A stretch of 64,000 nt of DNA from Stappia indica (GCF_009789575.1 NZ_CP046908.1:4555001-4619000), one strand, 5' to 3'. Shown: positions 16,979 through 26,350, counted from the stretch's first letter. Notes: generated from the sequence alone by a model not told the origin. Numbers and translations are program-made.

Positions 16979-18004
16979 ATGGAAAACCCGGTCCTGGTGG
17001 AAGTGCTGCGCGGCGATGCGGTGGAAAGCCGCCATCGCGGCGCGCTTGCGGTGGTCGACGCTGCCGGCCACGTCGTTGCCGCGCTTGGCGACCATCAGCG
17101 CCCGGTCTTCCCGCGCTCGGCCGTTAAGGCGCTGCAGGCCCTGCCGCTGGTGGAATCCGGGGCGGCCGAAGCGCTCGACCTCGACAATGCCGAACTTGCG
17201 CTCGCCTGTTCCTCGCACAATGGCGAGGAGGTGCATGTCAGTGCTGCCCGGGTGATGCTGATGAAGGCCGGCCTCGACGAGGACGCGCTGGAATGCGGCA
17301 GCCAGTGGCCGCGGCGGATGGAGGATGTCGCCGTTCTTCACCGGACGGATGCCACGCCCTGTCCGCTTCACAACAACTGCTCGGGCAAGCATGCCGGCTT
17401 CCTCGGCCTTGCCCGCACGCTCGGGGCACCGACGCGCGGCTATGTCGAGCCGGACCATCCGGTACAGCTCGAGGTGCGGGCGGCCATTGAGCAGATGGCC
17501 GGCATCGATCTTTCCTCGATGGCACGCGGCACCGACGGGTGTTCGATCCCCACCTATGCGATGCCGCTGGCGCCGCTCGCGCGCGCCTTTGCCTGTTTCG
17601 GCACGGGTGAGGGGCTTCAGCCCTTGCGCGCACAGGCTGCCGAGCGGCTTTACAATGCCTGCGTCGACCATCCCTTCATGGTCGCCGGTACGGGGCGTTT
17701 CTGCACCGAGGTGATGGGCGCGCTCGGTGGGCGGGTCTTCGTCAAGACCGGCGCCGAGGGCGTCTTTATTGCGGCCATCCCCGAGCTCGGCCTTGGCATT
17801 GCGCTGAAATGCGATGACGGTGCAACGCGCGCGGCCGAGACGATGATGGCTGCCGTCATCGATGCCTTGCTGGAACTCGACGACGACGAGGCGAAGGCGC
17901 TGCGCCCCTGGCTCGCCCCGCCGCTCGCCAACTGGAACGGCAGGCCTGTCGGCAGCATTCATGCGGTTGCCGAGGCCTTTGCGCCGCTGAGAAGCATCGC
18001 CTGA
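16979..18004 (+). CDS. L-asparaginase, rhizobial type (Asparaginase_II family)
   Basis: Hydrolyses asparagine to aspartate and ammonia. This is the Ser-Lys, zinc-associated class typified by the Rhizobium etli enzymes, unrelated to E. coli AnsB. Diagnostic residues are present at nearly the same spacing: SxxK in PRSAVK (Ser47, Lys50), SSHNGE (78-83), CSGK (Cys134, Lys137) and TDGCS (Cys188). The length of 341 residues is normal. The ATG at 16979 is 5 bases after the aminotransferase stop, with GAGAAGG just upstream; a TTG at 16970 is a less likely start. Confidence 0.93.
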   Translation: MENPVLVEVLRGDAVESRHRGALAVVDAAGHVVAALGDHQRPVFPRSAVKALQALPLVESGAAEALDLDNAELALACSSHNGEEVHVSAARVMLMKAGLDEDALECGSQWPRRMEDVAVLHRTDATPCPLHNNCSGKHAGFLGLARTLGAPTRGYVEPDHPVQLEVRAAIEQMAGIDLSSMARGTDGCSIPTYAMPLAPLARAFACFGTGEGLQPLRAQAAERLYNACVDHPFMVAGTGRFCTEVMGALGGRVFVKTGAEGVFIAAIPELGLGIALKCDDGATRAAETMMAAVIDALLELDDDEAKALRPWLAPPLANWNGRPVGSIHAVAEAFAPLRSIA

Positions 18005-18029
18005 CGGCGATTGTCTGGTTCAACCAGTT

Positions 18030-19457
18030 CTACCGAACCATGTTGCCCTGAATGGCAAGGTGGCCGAACCCATCGGCCGCGCCCGGCCGCGTCAGATCGC
18101 CGGTGACCGCTTCCTTCCAGCGATGGCCGACGACGGCGCCGCCCGGCGTGCCGGAGAAGATGTTGCCGGAAATCAGTGCCGCGCCGGCGCCTTCCACCAC
18201 GGTCACCGCCGCGCCCACCGGACAATCGCGGATGACGTTGGACGCGATGCTGACATCGCGCAGGTAAGGCCCCCAACCCATGTGGAGGCCGAAGCGCGCG
18301 GCCTTTTCCACCACATTGCCGGTGACCGCCGTGTCGGCCTCGACCGCGATGCCGATGCCGAAGCCCTGCACTTCCGCCGGATAGGGGCCGGTATCGGCGA
18401 TGTTGCGGATGAGATTGCCGGAGCAGGTGGCAAGCCGGCCGCCGTCCAGGAAATTAGCGATGGAAATGCCTATGGCACCGCCGTCGACCAGATTGTCGGC
18501 GATCACTGCGCCCTGGAAGGCGAACTCCGAATAGATCGCGGTCTCGCCCGAGCGCAGGCACGAATTGCCCTCGATCAGCACATTGGAGCCGCTGTTGGAG
18601 CGGATCGCCGAGAAGGCGCAATCGGCGATGCGGTTGCCGCGTACGACGACACCGTGGGCGCGGAAGATGTTGATGCCGTTGCCGTTCTGCCCGGTGCCGC
18701 CGTCGCGGGCGGAGATCCGCTCGACCCGGTTGCCGGAGACGATGCTGCCATCCTCGCCCTCGCTCCAGCGATGCACCAAGATGCCGGCATTGGCGCAGTC
18801 GTGGACGTGGTTGTCGGTGATCGACAGGCCGCGCGCCTCGATGGAGCGCAGTCCGGCCGTGCGCGCGCCCGAGATCGTGTTGCCGACGACGCGCCCGCCG
18901 CAGCGGTCCAGCGCCAGGCCGGCCTGCGAGCTGCCGGTGATGGTGCAGCCTTCGATCAGGAGGTCGTCGACATCGGCAAAGTGCAGCAGGGCGGGCGTGT
19001 ACTCGCCGAGCAGCCGGTTGTCGCCGTCGAAATGGATTCCCTCCATGCCGATGGTGCCGGGCCCTTGCGCGAACATGAGATGCCCGCCGCCCTGATAGTC
19101 GAGACGGGTCTGGCCGGCCAGGCCGACGAGGCGGGTGCCGGAAGGAAGGCGAAGGTTGGCGACCGTATAGCGCCCGCCGGGCAGGAACAGCGCCCGCCCG
19201 CGCTCCGCTGCCGCATCGATGGCCTGCTGCATCAGGGCGCTCTGATCGTCGGCAGCGCCCGGCCGGATGCCGAATTCGCTCGCCTCGATGGTGCCGCGCA
19301 GATCGGCGACACGCACCGCCGCGGCGGCCGGTCTTGCGGCCTGCGGCAGGAGAAGGGGTGAAACGAGACCGGCAAGCGCCAGCCCGCCGCGCAGAAGTCC
19401 GCGCCGTGTCGGCCCGGATTGCGCGCGGCGATCCCGCGCCTCAAATGGCGATGCCAT
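18030..19457 (-). CDS. Tat-exported right-handed beta-helix protein (TIGR03808-like)
   Basis: A 475-residue exported protein. The N-terminus carries a twin-arginine signal (TRRGLLRGG, then a hydrophobic stretch ending PAAAA). The rest is a run of imperfect beta-helix coils with repeated NxI, GNxI and ITDNxV steps, for example GRVVGNTISGARTAGLRSIE. The architecture fits the alphaproteobacterial family of Tat-exported repeat proteins (TIGR03808), which has no known function; a polysaccharide lyase-like fold is plausible but no catalytic residues are evident. The ATG at 19457 is preferred; ATGs at 19478 and 19484 are possible. Confidence 0.85.
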   Translation of the reverse strand: MASPFEARDRRAQSGPTRRGLLRGGLALAGLVSPLLLPQAARPAAAAVRVADLRGTIEASEFGIRPGAADDQSALMQQAIDAAAERGRALFLPGGRYTVANLRLPSGTRLVGLAGQTRLDYQGGGHLMFAQGPGTIGMEGIHFDGDNRLLGEYTPALLHFADVDDLLIEGCTITGSSQAGLALDRCGGRVVGNTISGARTAGLRSIEARGLSITDNHVHDCANAGILVHRWSEGEDGSIVSGNRVERISARDGGTGQNGNGINIFRAHGVVVRGNRIADCAFSAIRSNSGSNVLIEGNSCLRSGETAIYSEFAFQGAVIADNLVDGGAIGISIANFLDGGRLATCSGNLIRNIADTGPYPAEVQGFGIGIAVEADTAVTGNVVEKAARFGLHMGWGPYLRDVSIASNVIRDCPVGAAVTVVEGAGAALISGNIFSGTPGGAVVGHRWKEAVTGDLTRPGAADGFGHLAIQGNMVR

Positions 19458-19574
19458 GTGTTGCCTGTCCCGTTTCATGCCCATCCACTCTCCCCGCCGC
19501 CTGCAACGCAAACGGCATGCCGAACGGCCCGTCCCGAAACGGGACGGGTGCTCATGGCTTCGGCGGAAAAGGGA

Positions 19575-20156
19575 TCAGGCGCGTCCGGGGGTCCAGATGA
19601 TCCGCTGCAGAACGGCCTCGCGCAGCTGGTCGCTCGGCGCCAACTGGTCGAAGGGGCCGGGATATTGCGGGATCGCGTAGACGAGCGTGACGTTGCTGGC
19701 ACCGCGTGCCTTGCAGATCGCCATGCCGCGCCACAGGTTGCGGCCGACGCGGCAGTCGCCGCGCGAGGTGCCGATATCGGCGAAGGTCATGCCGATACGC
19801 TCGCCGTTGGGACCCTGCAGATGGTGGGTCACGCCGTGCATTTCTCGCAGCTTGCCGTTGCTGCCCTTGTAGAAATGCAGGACCTGGAAGCCTTCGGCGT
19901 TGTAGGCGCCGATCGCCCACTCGGTCTTGTCTTCGGTGGCCGCCTGGAAACCCTCGGTGGTGAAGCCGGGCAGGGCCGCGGCGATCGCCTTTTCAGAGTA
20001 GGGCGTTTCGGCGGTGATGCCGCCGGCGCCGGCTTCGGTGATCTGGACCTGCGGGCCGGGCGTGCGGATCGAGCCGACGGTGTCGCCGTCGAGCGTCGGC
20101 GAGCAGGCGGCAAGCAGAGGCAGGAGAAGGAAGAGGGCGGAACGTGAAAGTCTCAT
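19575..20156 (-). CDS. YfeY-like lipoprotein (DUF1131 family)
   Basis: A 193-residue predicted outer-membrane lipoprotein with signal MRLSRSALFLLLPLLAAC, the lipobox LAAC giving Cys18. The mature part follows E. coli YfeY: ITEAGAGGITAETPYSEKAI matches the YfeY segment around VGELTASTP. A cysteine pair (GDCRV and AICKA) brackets the same region, and the end LAPSDQLREAVLQRIIW matches MPSDDTLKNWKVSKIIW. In E. coli this lipoprotein is RpoE-regulated; its function is unknown. The frame is open to 20201, but 20156 begins the signal peptide. Confidence 0.85.
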   Translation of the reverse strand: MRLSRSALFLLLPLLAACSPTLDGDTVGSIRTPGPQVQITEAGAGGITAETPYSEKAIAAALPGFTTEGFQAATEDKTEWAIGAYNAEGFQVLHFYKGSNGKLREMHGVTHHLQGPNGERIGMTFADIGTSRGDCRVGRNLWRGMAICKARGASNVTLVYAIPQYPGPFDQLAPSDQLREAVLQRIIWTPGRA

Positions 20157-20781
20157 CGTGAATCGGATCTCCTCGACTGTGCCCGGACCGGCAGATAGCA
20201 CTCATGAGCCCGGCAAGGAACCCCTGCGGGGGCGGTGTCTCGGTCGTTCCGGAGCGGGTGGCCACCCTGACGAGATTGCCCCTCGCGAAACTGACAGTAC
20301 TTCCTGCGGCAATCTCGCCCGGTTTCACGCCTGCGGGTCGTCCGGCGACTGAAAAAGGTGGAGAAGGCAGGGAATTGCGAACGGCCTCCGGCTCTTTTCT
20401 TTCGTTGCAGTAAAAACTATTGGTAACAGAGGGTTGCAGAGCTCCGGCGTTCCATGGTCTGATTGGGGTACTCGGGGGCAGTTGCCCCGTCAGGATTCGG
20501 GAGACCGCTGCGGACGTCCCTTCGGGGAGGGAGAGGGTGTCTGCTTCAGGTGGTTTTCAGTCGATTTCATGCCGGGATCCCGCCGAGGCGGGGAAAATTC
20601 TGACAGGGAAGAGACGCCTGAGGGACGGTGGTGCTCTTGTAAGTTTGACGGGCTTGCCGAGTGGGAAATGCCCTTGCGGCGGGTGCCGGCCCTCAAACTG
20701 GCGCAATTTGCGAGTGTATGCATGGGTGAAGATGCCAAGCCGCGAGCAGGCGAGGCTCTCAGGACGAAAGGCAGGGAAGAG
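20157..20781. other. Long intergenic region with hairpins
   Basis: No convincing gene in these 625 bases, although a plus-strand frame stays open from 20434 into the LuxR gene; its residues before 20782 look non-natural. Two tight dyads stand out: GGGGCA-GT-TGCCCC at 20475-20488 and CCCGCC-GA-GGCGGG near 20579-20592. The first part should hold the lipoprotein promoter and the latter part a leader for the LuxR-type gene; neither is resolved. Confidence 0.4.
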
Positions 20782-21483
20782 ATGGCCGACCCGATGGAGA
20801 CGCAGTCCAAGGCGGCGGCGATTGCCGAAGCACAGACGGGCAAGCATGTTCTCGACATCGTCGAGGCTCAGCTGCGCAGGCTGGGCGCGACGCATATCCT
20901 GGTGACCGGGTTGCCGATGCCGAACCGGCCGATCGACGGCCTGGTCCATCGTTTCCGCTGGGCGGACGAGCGGGCCGGCGGCATCGAGCGCAGCGACCTC
21001 GACACCGAGGACGGCGCGCTGATGCTGGGCCTGATGCGCAACCGGGCATTCGTCTGGGACGTGACGGTGGGCGACATGGAGCATTCCGAGCTCTTCGCAT
21101 CGCTCGGCGGCGAAACCCGCGTGGTGGTGGTGCCGGTGACCGAGACGCACCCCTTCCAGGCGGTGGTGATGGGCGGCGGCGCGCATCTCGATGCGGGCTC
21201 GGTGGAACTGTCCAATCTCGAGCTGATCTGCAACACCGCCTTCCGCCGGCTGATCGATCTCGGCGTCCTGTCGACGCAGCGCCCGGGCGATCTCTCGGCT
21301 CGCGAGCGGCGGGTGCTGGAGCTCACCGCGCTCGGCAAGACCGCGAGCGACATCGCCGGCCTGCTCGACATCTCGCAGCGGACGGTGCACGCGCATCTGC
21401 AGAATGCCAGCGCCAAGCTCAACGCCTCCAACAAGACGCATACCGTGGTCGAGGCGCTGCGCTACGGCCAGATCCGGCTCTGA
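20782..21483 (+). CDS. LuxR-type regulator with autoinducer-binding-like domain
   Basis: A 233-residue transcription factor. Residues ~20-150 resemble the autoinducer-binding (PF03472-like) fold, with THILVTGLPMPNRPIDGLV and a conserved Trp in FRWADERAG. Residues 168-228 are a LuxR helix-turn-helix (LSARERRVLELTALGKTASD, then the recognition helix QRTVHAHLQNA). No luxI-type synthase is nearby, so it would be a solo receptor responding to an external or endogenous ligand, or none (inference). The start at 20782 has AGGGAAG upstream; an ATG at 20722 is in frame. A strong terminator follows. Confidence 0.88.
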   Translation: MADPMETQSKAAAIAEAQTGKHVLDIVEAQLRRLGATHILVTGLPMPNRPIDGLVHRFRWADERAGGIERSDLDTEDGALMLGLMRNRAFVWDVTVGDMEHSELFASLGGETRVVVVPVTETHPFQAVVMGGGAHLDAGSVELSNLELICNTAFRRLIDLGVLSTQRPGDLSARERRVLELTALGKTASDIAGLLDISQRTVHAHLQNASAKLNASNKTHTVVEALRYGQIRL

Positions 21484-21531
21484 CCGGAAACGGACGGCAC
21501 GCCGGCATTTAGCCGGCCGGGGAAACAAAAA

Positions 21532-21567
21532 ACGGCCACCCGGGCGATCTGTCCGGGTGGCCGTTTT
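21532..21567. terminator. Bidirectional terminator between luxR-type and LOG genes
   Basis: ACGGCCACCCGG (21532-21543) pairs perfectly with CCGGGTGGCCGT (21553-21564). An A-run precedes it and a T-run follows, so it can serve both converging genes. Confidence 0.93.
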
Positions 21568-21612
21568 CGTTTCACGTCCCTGGCGCTGCTGCGGAGCGCA
21601 GCAGGCGAGGCG

Positions 21613-22194
21613 TCAGGTCTCGTCGCGCTTGATCCACTTCGGCGTCGCCGGCGGCTCGTAGCCCTCGAACCTGGCGATCAGCTCCGCCGGCTCGCTTGCC
21701 ACCAGAACCATGTCGCGCATCACCGGCTTCACGAATTCCTCGTCGCGCTGCAGATCCAGGAAAGTCAGCAAGCCGTCGTAGAACCCGTCGACATTGAGGA
21801 GGCCGCAGGGCTTGCGGTGATAGCCGAGCTGTCCCCAGGTCCAGATCTCGAACAGCTCCTCCAGCGTGCCGGCGCCGCCGGGCAGGGCGATGAACCCGTC
21901 GGAGAAGTCGGCCATCATCGCCTTGCGCTCGTGCATGGAGGCGACGATGTGCAGCTCGGTGAGGCCGGCATGGGCGAGCTCCTTCTCCTGCAGGGAGAGC
22001 GGCAGCACGCCGACGACCTCGCCGCCGGCCGCCAGGGCGCCGTCGGCGACCGCGCCCATCAGCCCGACCTTCGCCCCGCCATAGACGAGCCTGCGGCCGG
22101 AGCGGGCAATGGCTTCACCGGTGGCGATGGCGGCCTCGCGATAGGCCGGCTTGGCTCCCATGCTGGAGCCGCAGAAAACGCAGATAGACTTCAT
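21613..22194 (-). CDS. LOG family protein (TIGR00730; nucleotide 5'-monophosphate phosphoribohydrolase)
   Basis: A 193-residue Rossmann-like enzyme of the LOG/YvdD family, which releases the free base from nucleoside monophosphates, including cytokinin riboside monophosphates in plant-associated contexts. The key motifs are SGRRLVYGGAKVGLMG and PGGAGTLEE (105-113, the PGGxGTxxE catalytic motif), plus the conserved HERK at 88-91. The name lysine decarboxylase in older annotations is incorrect for this family. The stop of the M20 dipeptidase gene is 8 bases upstream, so they form an operon. Confidence 0.93.
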   Translation of the reverse strand: MKSICVFCGSSMGAKPAYREAAIATGEAIARSGRRLVYGGAKVGLMGAVADGALAAGGEVVGVLPLSLQEKELAHAGLTELHIVASMHERKAMMADFSDGFIALPGGAGTLEELFEIWTWGQLGYHRKPCGLLNVDGFYDGLLTFLDLQRDEEFVKPVMRDMVLVASEPAELIARFEGYEPPATPKWIKRDET

Positions 22195-22202
22195 CGTCGC
22201 AA

Positions 22203-23594
22203 TCAGCCCTTCGCCAGTTCGTCGAGCACGCGGGCCCAGGAGCGGATGCCCTTGTGATAGCTGGTCATTTCGTACTTCTCGTTGGGCGAGTGCACCCGGT
22301 CGTCGTCGAGGCCGAAGCCGATCAGCAGCGAGTCCATGCCGAGCATGGTCTTGAAGTCGCCGACGATGGGAATGGACCCGCCGCAGCCGATCAGCGCAGC
22401 CTCGCGGCCCCACTCGTCGGACAGAGCCTTGCGGCCCTTGGCCAGCGCGGGGCTGTCGAAGGGCAGGCGCAGGGCCGGGCTGCCGCCGTGCTTGTGGAAC
22501 GTGACGGTGCAGTCGGCCGGGAGCTTGGCTTCCACATAGGCGCGGAAGGCAGCGCGCACCTTCTCCGGGTCCTGGTCGCCGACGAGGCGGAACGAGATCT
22601 TCGCGTGGGCCTGCGAGGCGATGACGGTCTTGAAGCCGGCACCGTTGTAGCCGCCCCACACGCCGTTGATCTCGCAGGTCGGACGCGTCCAGATCTGCTC
22701 CAGCGCGGTGCGGTCCTTCTCGCCGGCCGGATATTTCAGGTCGACGCCGCCGAGGAAGGCCTCGTGGTCGAAGCCGAGCTTGTCCCACAGCGCGCGCACG
22801 TCCTCGGGCATCTCGATGACGCCGTCATAGAAGCCAGGCAGCGTGACCTTTCCGGTCTCGTCGTGCAGTCCTGCGAGGATGTCGGCGAGCACATGCAGCG
22901 GGTTGCGGGCGGCACCGCCATACATGCCCGAATGCAGGTCCTTGTCGGCGGCGGTGATCGTGATCTCCTCCCCCACGAGGCCGCGCAGCATGGTGGTGAT
23001 GCCGGGCGTCTGGCGATCCCACATGCCGGTGTCGCACACCAGCGCGAGATCGCAGGAGAGTTCGTCCTTGTTGGCGGTCAGGAACGGATGAAGCGAGGGC
23101 GAACCGGACTCCTCCTCGCCCTCCAGTAGCACGGAGACGGAAACCGGAAGCCCGCCGGTCTCTGCGATCCACGCACGGGCGGCCTCGACGAAGGTCATCA
23201 GCTGGCCCTTGTCGTCCGCGGAGCCGCGGGCAACGATCATCTTGGAACCGTCGGGGCGGGTCACGACGGCCGGGTCGAACGGATCGCGCTCCCACAGGTC
23301 GAGCGGGTCGACCGGCTGGACGTCGTAGTGGCCGTAGAACAGAACGTGCGGTCCCGCCTTGCCGTCTTCCTTGCGGTGGCCGACCACCATCGGATGCCCG
23401 TTCGTGTCGCGTACGCTCGCCGGAATGCCGAGGGCCGTCAGCTCGCGTGCCAGCCAGTCGGCGGCCTGCCGGCAGTCGCTCTTGAAGGCCGGGTCGGTGG
23501 AAATGCTCTTGATGCGAACGAGGTCGAAGAGACGGGCGAGCGAGTTGTCGAAATCGGAGTCGATTCGAGACAGGACCCGGTCGAGATCGGACAT
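22203..23594 (-). CDS. M20-family metallopeptidase (dipeptidase)
   Basis: A 463-residue cytoplasmic di-zinc peptidase of the M20 (ArgE/DapE/CNDP) family. Metal and catalytic residues are visible: YGHYDVQP (His89, Asp91), GSADDKGQ (Asp127-Asp128) and the EGEEESGS cluster (158-165), with a dimerisation lid in the middle and the late SIPIVGDFK. The family includes carnosinase-like dipeptidases and acylases; substrate range is not resolved. It is first in a two-gene operon with the LOG gene. Confidence 0.92.
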   Translation of the reverse strand: MSDLDRVLSRIDSDFDNSLARLFDLVRIKSISTDPAFKSDCRQAADWLARELTALGIPASVRDTNGHPMVVGHRKEDGKAGPHVLFYGHYDVQPVDPLDLWERDPFDPAVVTRPDGSKMIVARGSADDKGQLMTFVEAARAWIAETGGLPVSVSVLLEGEEESGSPSLHPFLTANKDELSCDLALVCDTGMWDRQTPGITTMLRGLVGEEITITAADKDLHSGMYGGAARNPLHVLADILAGLHDETGKVTLPGFYDGVIEMPEDVRALWDKLGFDHEAFLGGVDLKYPAGEKDRTALEQIWTRPTCEINGVWGGYNGAGFKTVIASQAHAKISFRLVGDQDPEKVRAAFRAYVEAKLPADCTVTFHKHGGSPALRLPFDSPALAKGRKALSDEWGREAALIGCGGSIPIVGDFKTMLGMDSLLIGFGLDDDRVHSPNEKYEMTSYHKGIRSWARVLDELAKG

Positions 23595-23775
23595 GGTGGG
23601 GCTCCGCTGTGAAGGATGCCCGCGGGCCGACAGACCATGGCAAGGACTGCGGCCGGCGCGCTGGTGAGGGAGCCCAGCATGGACACAGATCGGCGGTCAA
23701 GGCAAGGCGCGGCACGGCCCCTTATCGGGGAACGCGCCGCGCCCTGGGGCCGGGGAGGCGGCCGCTTGTGGATGG

Positions 23776-23797
23776 GCCGCCGCGCGAACGCGGCGGC
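23776..23797 (-). terminator. Hairpin after the inverse autotransporter gene
   Basis: GCCGCCGCG (23776-23784) pairs perfectly with CGCGGCGGC (23789-23797) around a CGAA loop, 15 bases beyond the stop of the minus-strand gene. No U-tract follows. Confidence 0.55.
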
Positions 23798-23811
23798 GCC
23801 TCATAGGCGTC

Positions 23812-26004
23812 TTAGTAGTTGTTGACGGGCGCGCAGGCGCTCGTCACGTTTGCATTGGTAATTTCCGCGCCGTTGACGACGAAGGCGTTGCCCGCCGACT
23901 GCGTCAGGCTCGCCGGCATGAAGGGCGAGCGCCCGCAAGCTTCGGGCGTTCCGGTGACGCTCACGGAACCGTTGAGGTTCTCGAAATCGCCCATCAGCCA
24001 GAAGCCGGCCCGACCCGCCTGGTCGATCCCGATATTGTCGAAGCGCAGCGCGTCGGACGGGTTCAGCATCTGCATCAGCTGGATGCCGATAATGTCGACG
24101 TTGGAGATCGAGATATCGGTGAAGCTGGAGTCGCGGATGCCCATGATCATCATGCCGCTGTTGGTGGCACCATCGATGGTCAGGTTGCTGAAGTCGTAGC
24201 CGTGGTTGGACTCCGAACCGACGATGATCGACCAGTCGCCGCTGAACGAGCTGATGTTGATGCCGCTGCGCACGCCGAGGCTCGGCAGCGCGCCGATGCC
24301 GGTCAGCACCGAGTTGCGGTAGCCTATCTCGCCGGAGGCGACGAAGGCGGCACCGTCCGCAGTGGTTTGGGCGATGTCGACGGCGTCGAGATCGGCGCGG
24401 TGGACATAGTGGAACACCAGTCCCTCCTTCGCCGTGTTCGAGATGTCGACATTCGCGAAGGTGAGGTCCTGCGAGACATTGGCGAAGATGCCCATCCCAA
24501 CCCGGTCGGCGGTCACATCCTCGACCGTGACGTGGCTGGCCCGGTTGAGGCGGATGCCGACGCCGACCTCAGTGTCTTCCGGGCTGAAGTTGCTGAAACC
24601 ATCCGCCGTGTCGAAGGCGATCTCCGACAGGTCGACGCGGGCCACCGTGAGGCCCGAACCGTTCTGGAAATTGATGCCGGTGCCGGCCACGTTCGAGATG
24701 CGGAGATCGGTGAGCGTCACCCGGCTGGCGCCGTCGGATGCAACCGCCGTGCGGCCGCCGGACAGCGCAAAGCCGGACAGCGTCGTATCGTCCGCCATCG
24801 CGAAAAGGTCGCGCGTCGCGTCGCTGCCGTGCAGGCGGGTGTCGCCGACGCGAAGGATGCGGCCGGTCAAGGGGTTGCGCACGTCGAACGCGCCGGCAAC
24901 GCGCTGGTTGGCGGCAAGGGTGATGGTGTCGTCGATCTCGATGACCGTACCGTTGCCGTTGACGAAGACCTGCTGGCCGGGGGCGGCCGTCCCGATGGCC
25001 TGCCCGACATCGCCCGTTGCCGGGTCGATCACCACCAGGTTGTCGAGCGTCGCGCCCGTGCGGGCGTCGACACCCGTCACCTCGGCTCCGAAGGCTCCGG
25101 CCTGGGTTACCACGTCCACGTCGCGAACCACCGTCTCGGTCATCCGCCGCTGAAGCGCGGTCAGGCGCGTGCCGCGCTCTTCCCCGCCGATCACGCGCTG
25201 CAGGGGCAGGCGCAGCCGGGCGCCGAAGAAGCCCTGCGAGCCGCGCGGATTGTCGTACTGGTATTCGGCGAGCAGGCTGACGCGGCTGCCCTCGAACAGG
25301 ACATCGTTCATCCGGTACTCGGCGCGTACGCGCGGTCCCCAGACCGTCTCCGCCTTGTCTTCCCAGAAGGCATAGCCGCCGCCATGCACCCAGAACTCGT
25401 CGCGCCCGTTGCCCAGCAGGCTGAGACCGGTCAGTGCGCCGGCCTCGATGTCGAGGCCGCGCATCGCGCGCTCCTCGCCGCCGCGCACGGTGATCGAGGC
25501 GGCGCCGACACGTGCCGTGTCGTGGGATGCGAGCTGGTGCGTCGTCTCGCCGACCGGCAGATAGGCGTTGGCGCGCAGGTTGAAGTGCTCGGTCATCAGC
25601 TCGGCGCCGAGCGTCACCTGCAGGAAGTGATTGTTGTATTGCGAGCGGCGGTAGTCGAGGAAACCGTAGGCGCCAACGATCCAGCGGTTGTCGATGATCT
25701 GGCGGATACCGAGACCGGCATTGACTTCCTGCGAGCCGGACGCGCCGAACGTGCCGCGAATGTCGGTGTAGATCAGCCGGTCGAAGGTCTGGAACAGCGG
25801 TACGAACAGGGTCGTCTCGCCGGTGCTGGAGCGGCCGGTCGTTCCCGCCTTGCCGCCGACTTCCAGATGCGGACCCCACAGGGGCGCGCCGACCCCGGCA
25901 GGATCAGCCTGCTGGGCGCTGGCAATTGCCGGGGCAAGAAGGAGACCGCACAGCGCAGTGGACAGCGCGGTGGCGCGCAGGAGCTTCGATCTGCTTGACG
26001 TCAT
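23812..26004 (-). CDS. Inverse autotransporter (intimin-type barrel) with beta-helix passenger
   Basis: A 730-residue outer-membrane protein. Signal peptide 1-30 (PAIASA/QQ); residues ~38-285 are a beta-barrel of the IAT_beta type (FVPLFQTFDRLIYTDIRGTF, VGAYGFLDYRRSQYNNHFLQ, GVEL-like LGAELMTEHFNLRANAYLP). A linker MTETVVRDVDVVTQ follows. Residues ~370-690 are short beta-helix rungs (GTGINFQNGSGLTVARVDLS, GIRLNRASHVTVEDV) and the tail has two cysteines. The barrel-first order fits type Ve secretion, where the passenger is exported C-terminally. Intimins and invasins carry Ig-like passengers, so a beta-helix is less usual. An adhesin role is inference. Confidence 0.85.
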   Translation of the reverse strand: MTSSRSKLLRATALSTALCGLLLAPAIASAQQADPAGVGAPLWGPHLEVGGKAGTTGRSSTGETTLFVPLFQTFDRLIYTDIRGTFGASGSQEVNAGLGIRQIIDNRWIVGAYGFLDYRRSQYNNHFLQVTLGAELMTEHFNLRANAYLPVGETTHQLASHDTARVGAASITVRGGEERAMRGLDIEAGALTGLSLLGNGRDEFWVHGGGYAFWEDKAETVWGPRVRAEYRMNDVLFEGSRVSLLAEYQYDNPRGSQGFFGARLRLPLQRVIGGEERGTRLTALQRRMTETVVRDVDVVTQAGAFGAEVTGVDARTGATLDNLVVIDPATGDVGQAIGTAAPGQQVFVNGNGTVIEIDDTITLAANQRVAGAFDVRNPLTGRILRVGDTRLHGSDATRDLFAMADDTTLSGFALSGGRTAVASDGASRVTLTDLRISNVAGTGINFQNGSGLTVARVDLSEIAFDTADGFSNFSPEDTEVGVGIRLNRASHVTVEDVTADRVGMGIFANVSQDLTFANVDISNTAKEGLVFHYVHRADLDAVDIAQTTADGAAFVASGEIGYRNSVLTGIGALPSLGVRSGINISSFSGDWSIIVGSESNHGYDFSNLTIDGATNSGMMIMGIRDSSFTDISISNVDIIGIQLMQMLNPSDALRFDNIGIDQAGRAGFWLMGDFENLNGSVSVTGTPEACGRSPFMPASLTQSAGNAFVVNGAEITNANVTSACAPVNNY

Positions 26005-26350
26005 GCCTCACCTTTTCCGGGCAGGCGGAGGCGCAGCGCCGGGCGCGCAGGCACGGTCGCGGCGCGGTCGCCCGCGCGGTCTGTCGTTGGATATGTTGGG
26101 ACGAGTCCTGCCTGGCTGCGTGCGCTTGCTCGGGCGAACCGGATCTCGGGAACCAGCCTGTCGGGTGGCTCGATGGGGCAGGCATAGGCCCCGCAAAAAC
26201 ACGAGTCAATTAGTCATGTTTTAATGCGCAGGGCCTCCGGCTTTTTGCCGGGGGCAAGCGGGCAACTGCCGTCGCGGCGAAGAGGAATGAGCCGCCGCAA
26301 AGCCGAAAAACGATCTGTGGAGAGTTCAGCGCGAACCGCCGGGAGAAGGC
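26005..26350. other. Intergenic region upstream of the inverse autotransporter
   Basis: No gene is supported. An AT-rich patch at about 26195-26225 (GAGTCAATTAGTCATGTTTT) probably contains the minus-strand promoter of the autotransporter. A hairpin at 26234-26255 lies between it and the stop of the next minus-strand gene. Confidence 0.4.
26234..26255 (-). terminator. Hairpin downstream of the HerA-like ATPase gene
   Basis: CCTCCGGC pairs with GCCGGGGG (one G-T pair) around a TTTTT loop, about 95 bases past the stop at 26351. Weak evidence for termination. Confidence 0.35.

Noticed and set aside
20434-20781. Upstream extension of the LuxR-type gene
   Set aside because: The frame is open but the residues are not protein-like and a ribosome-binding site supports 20782.
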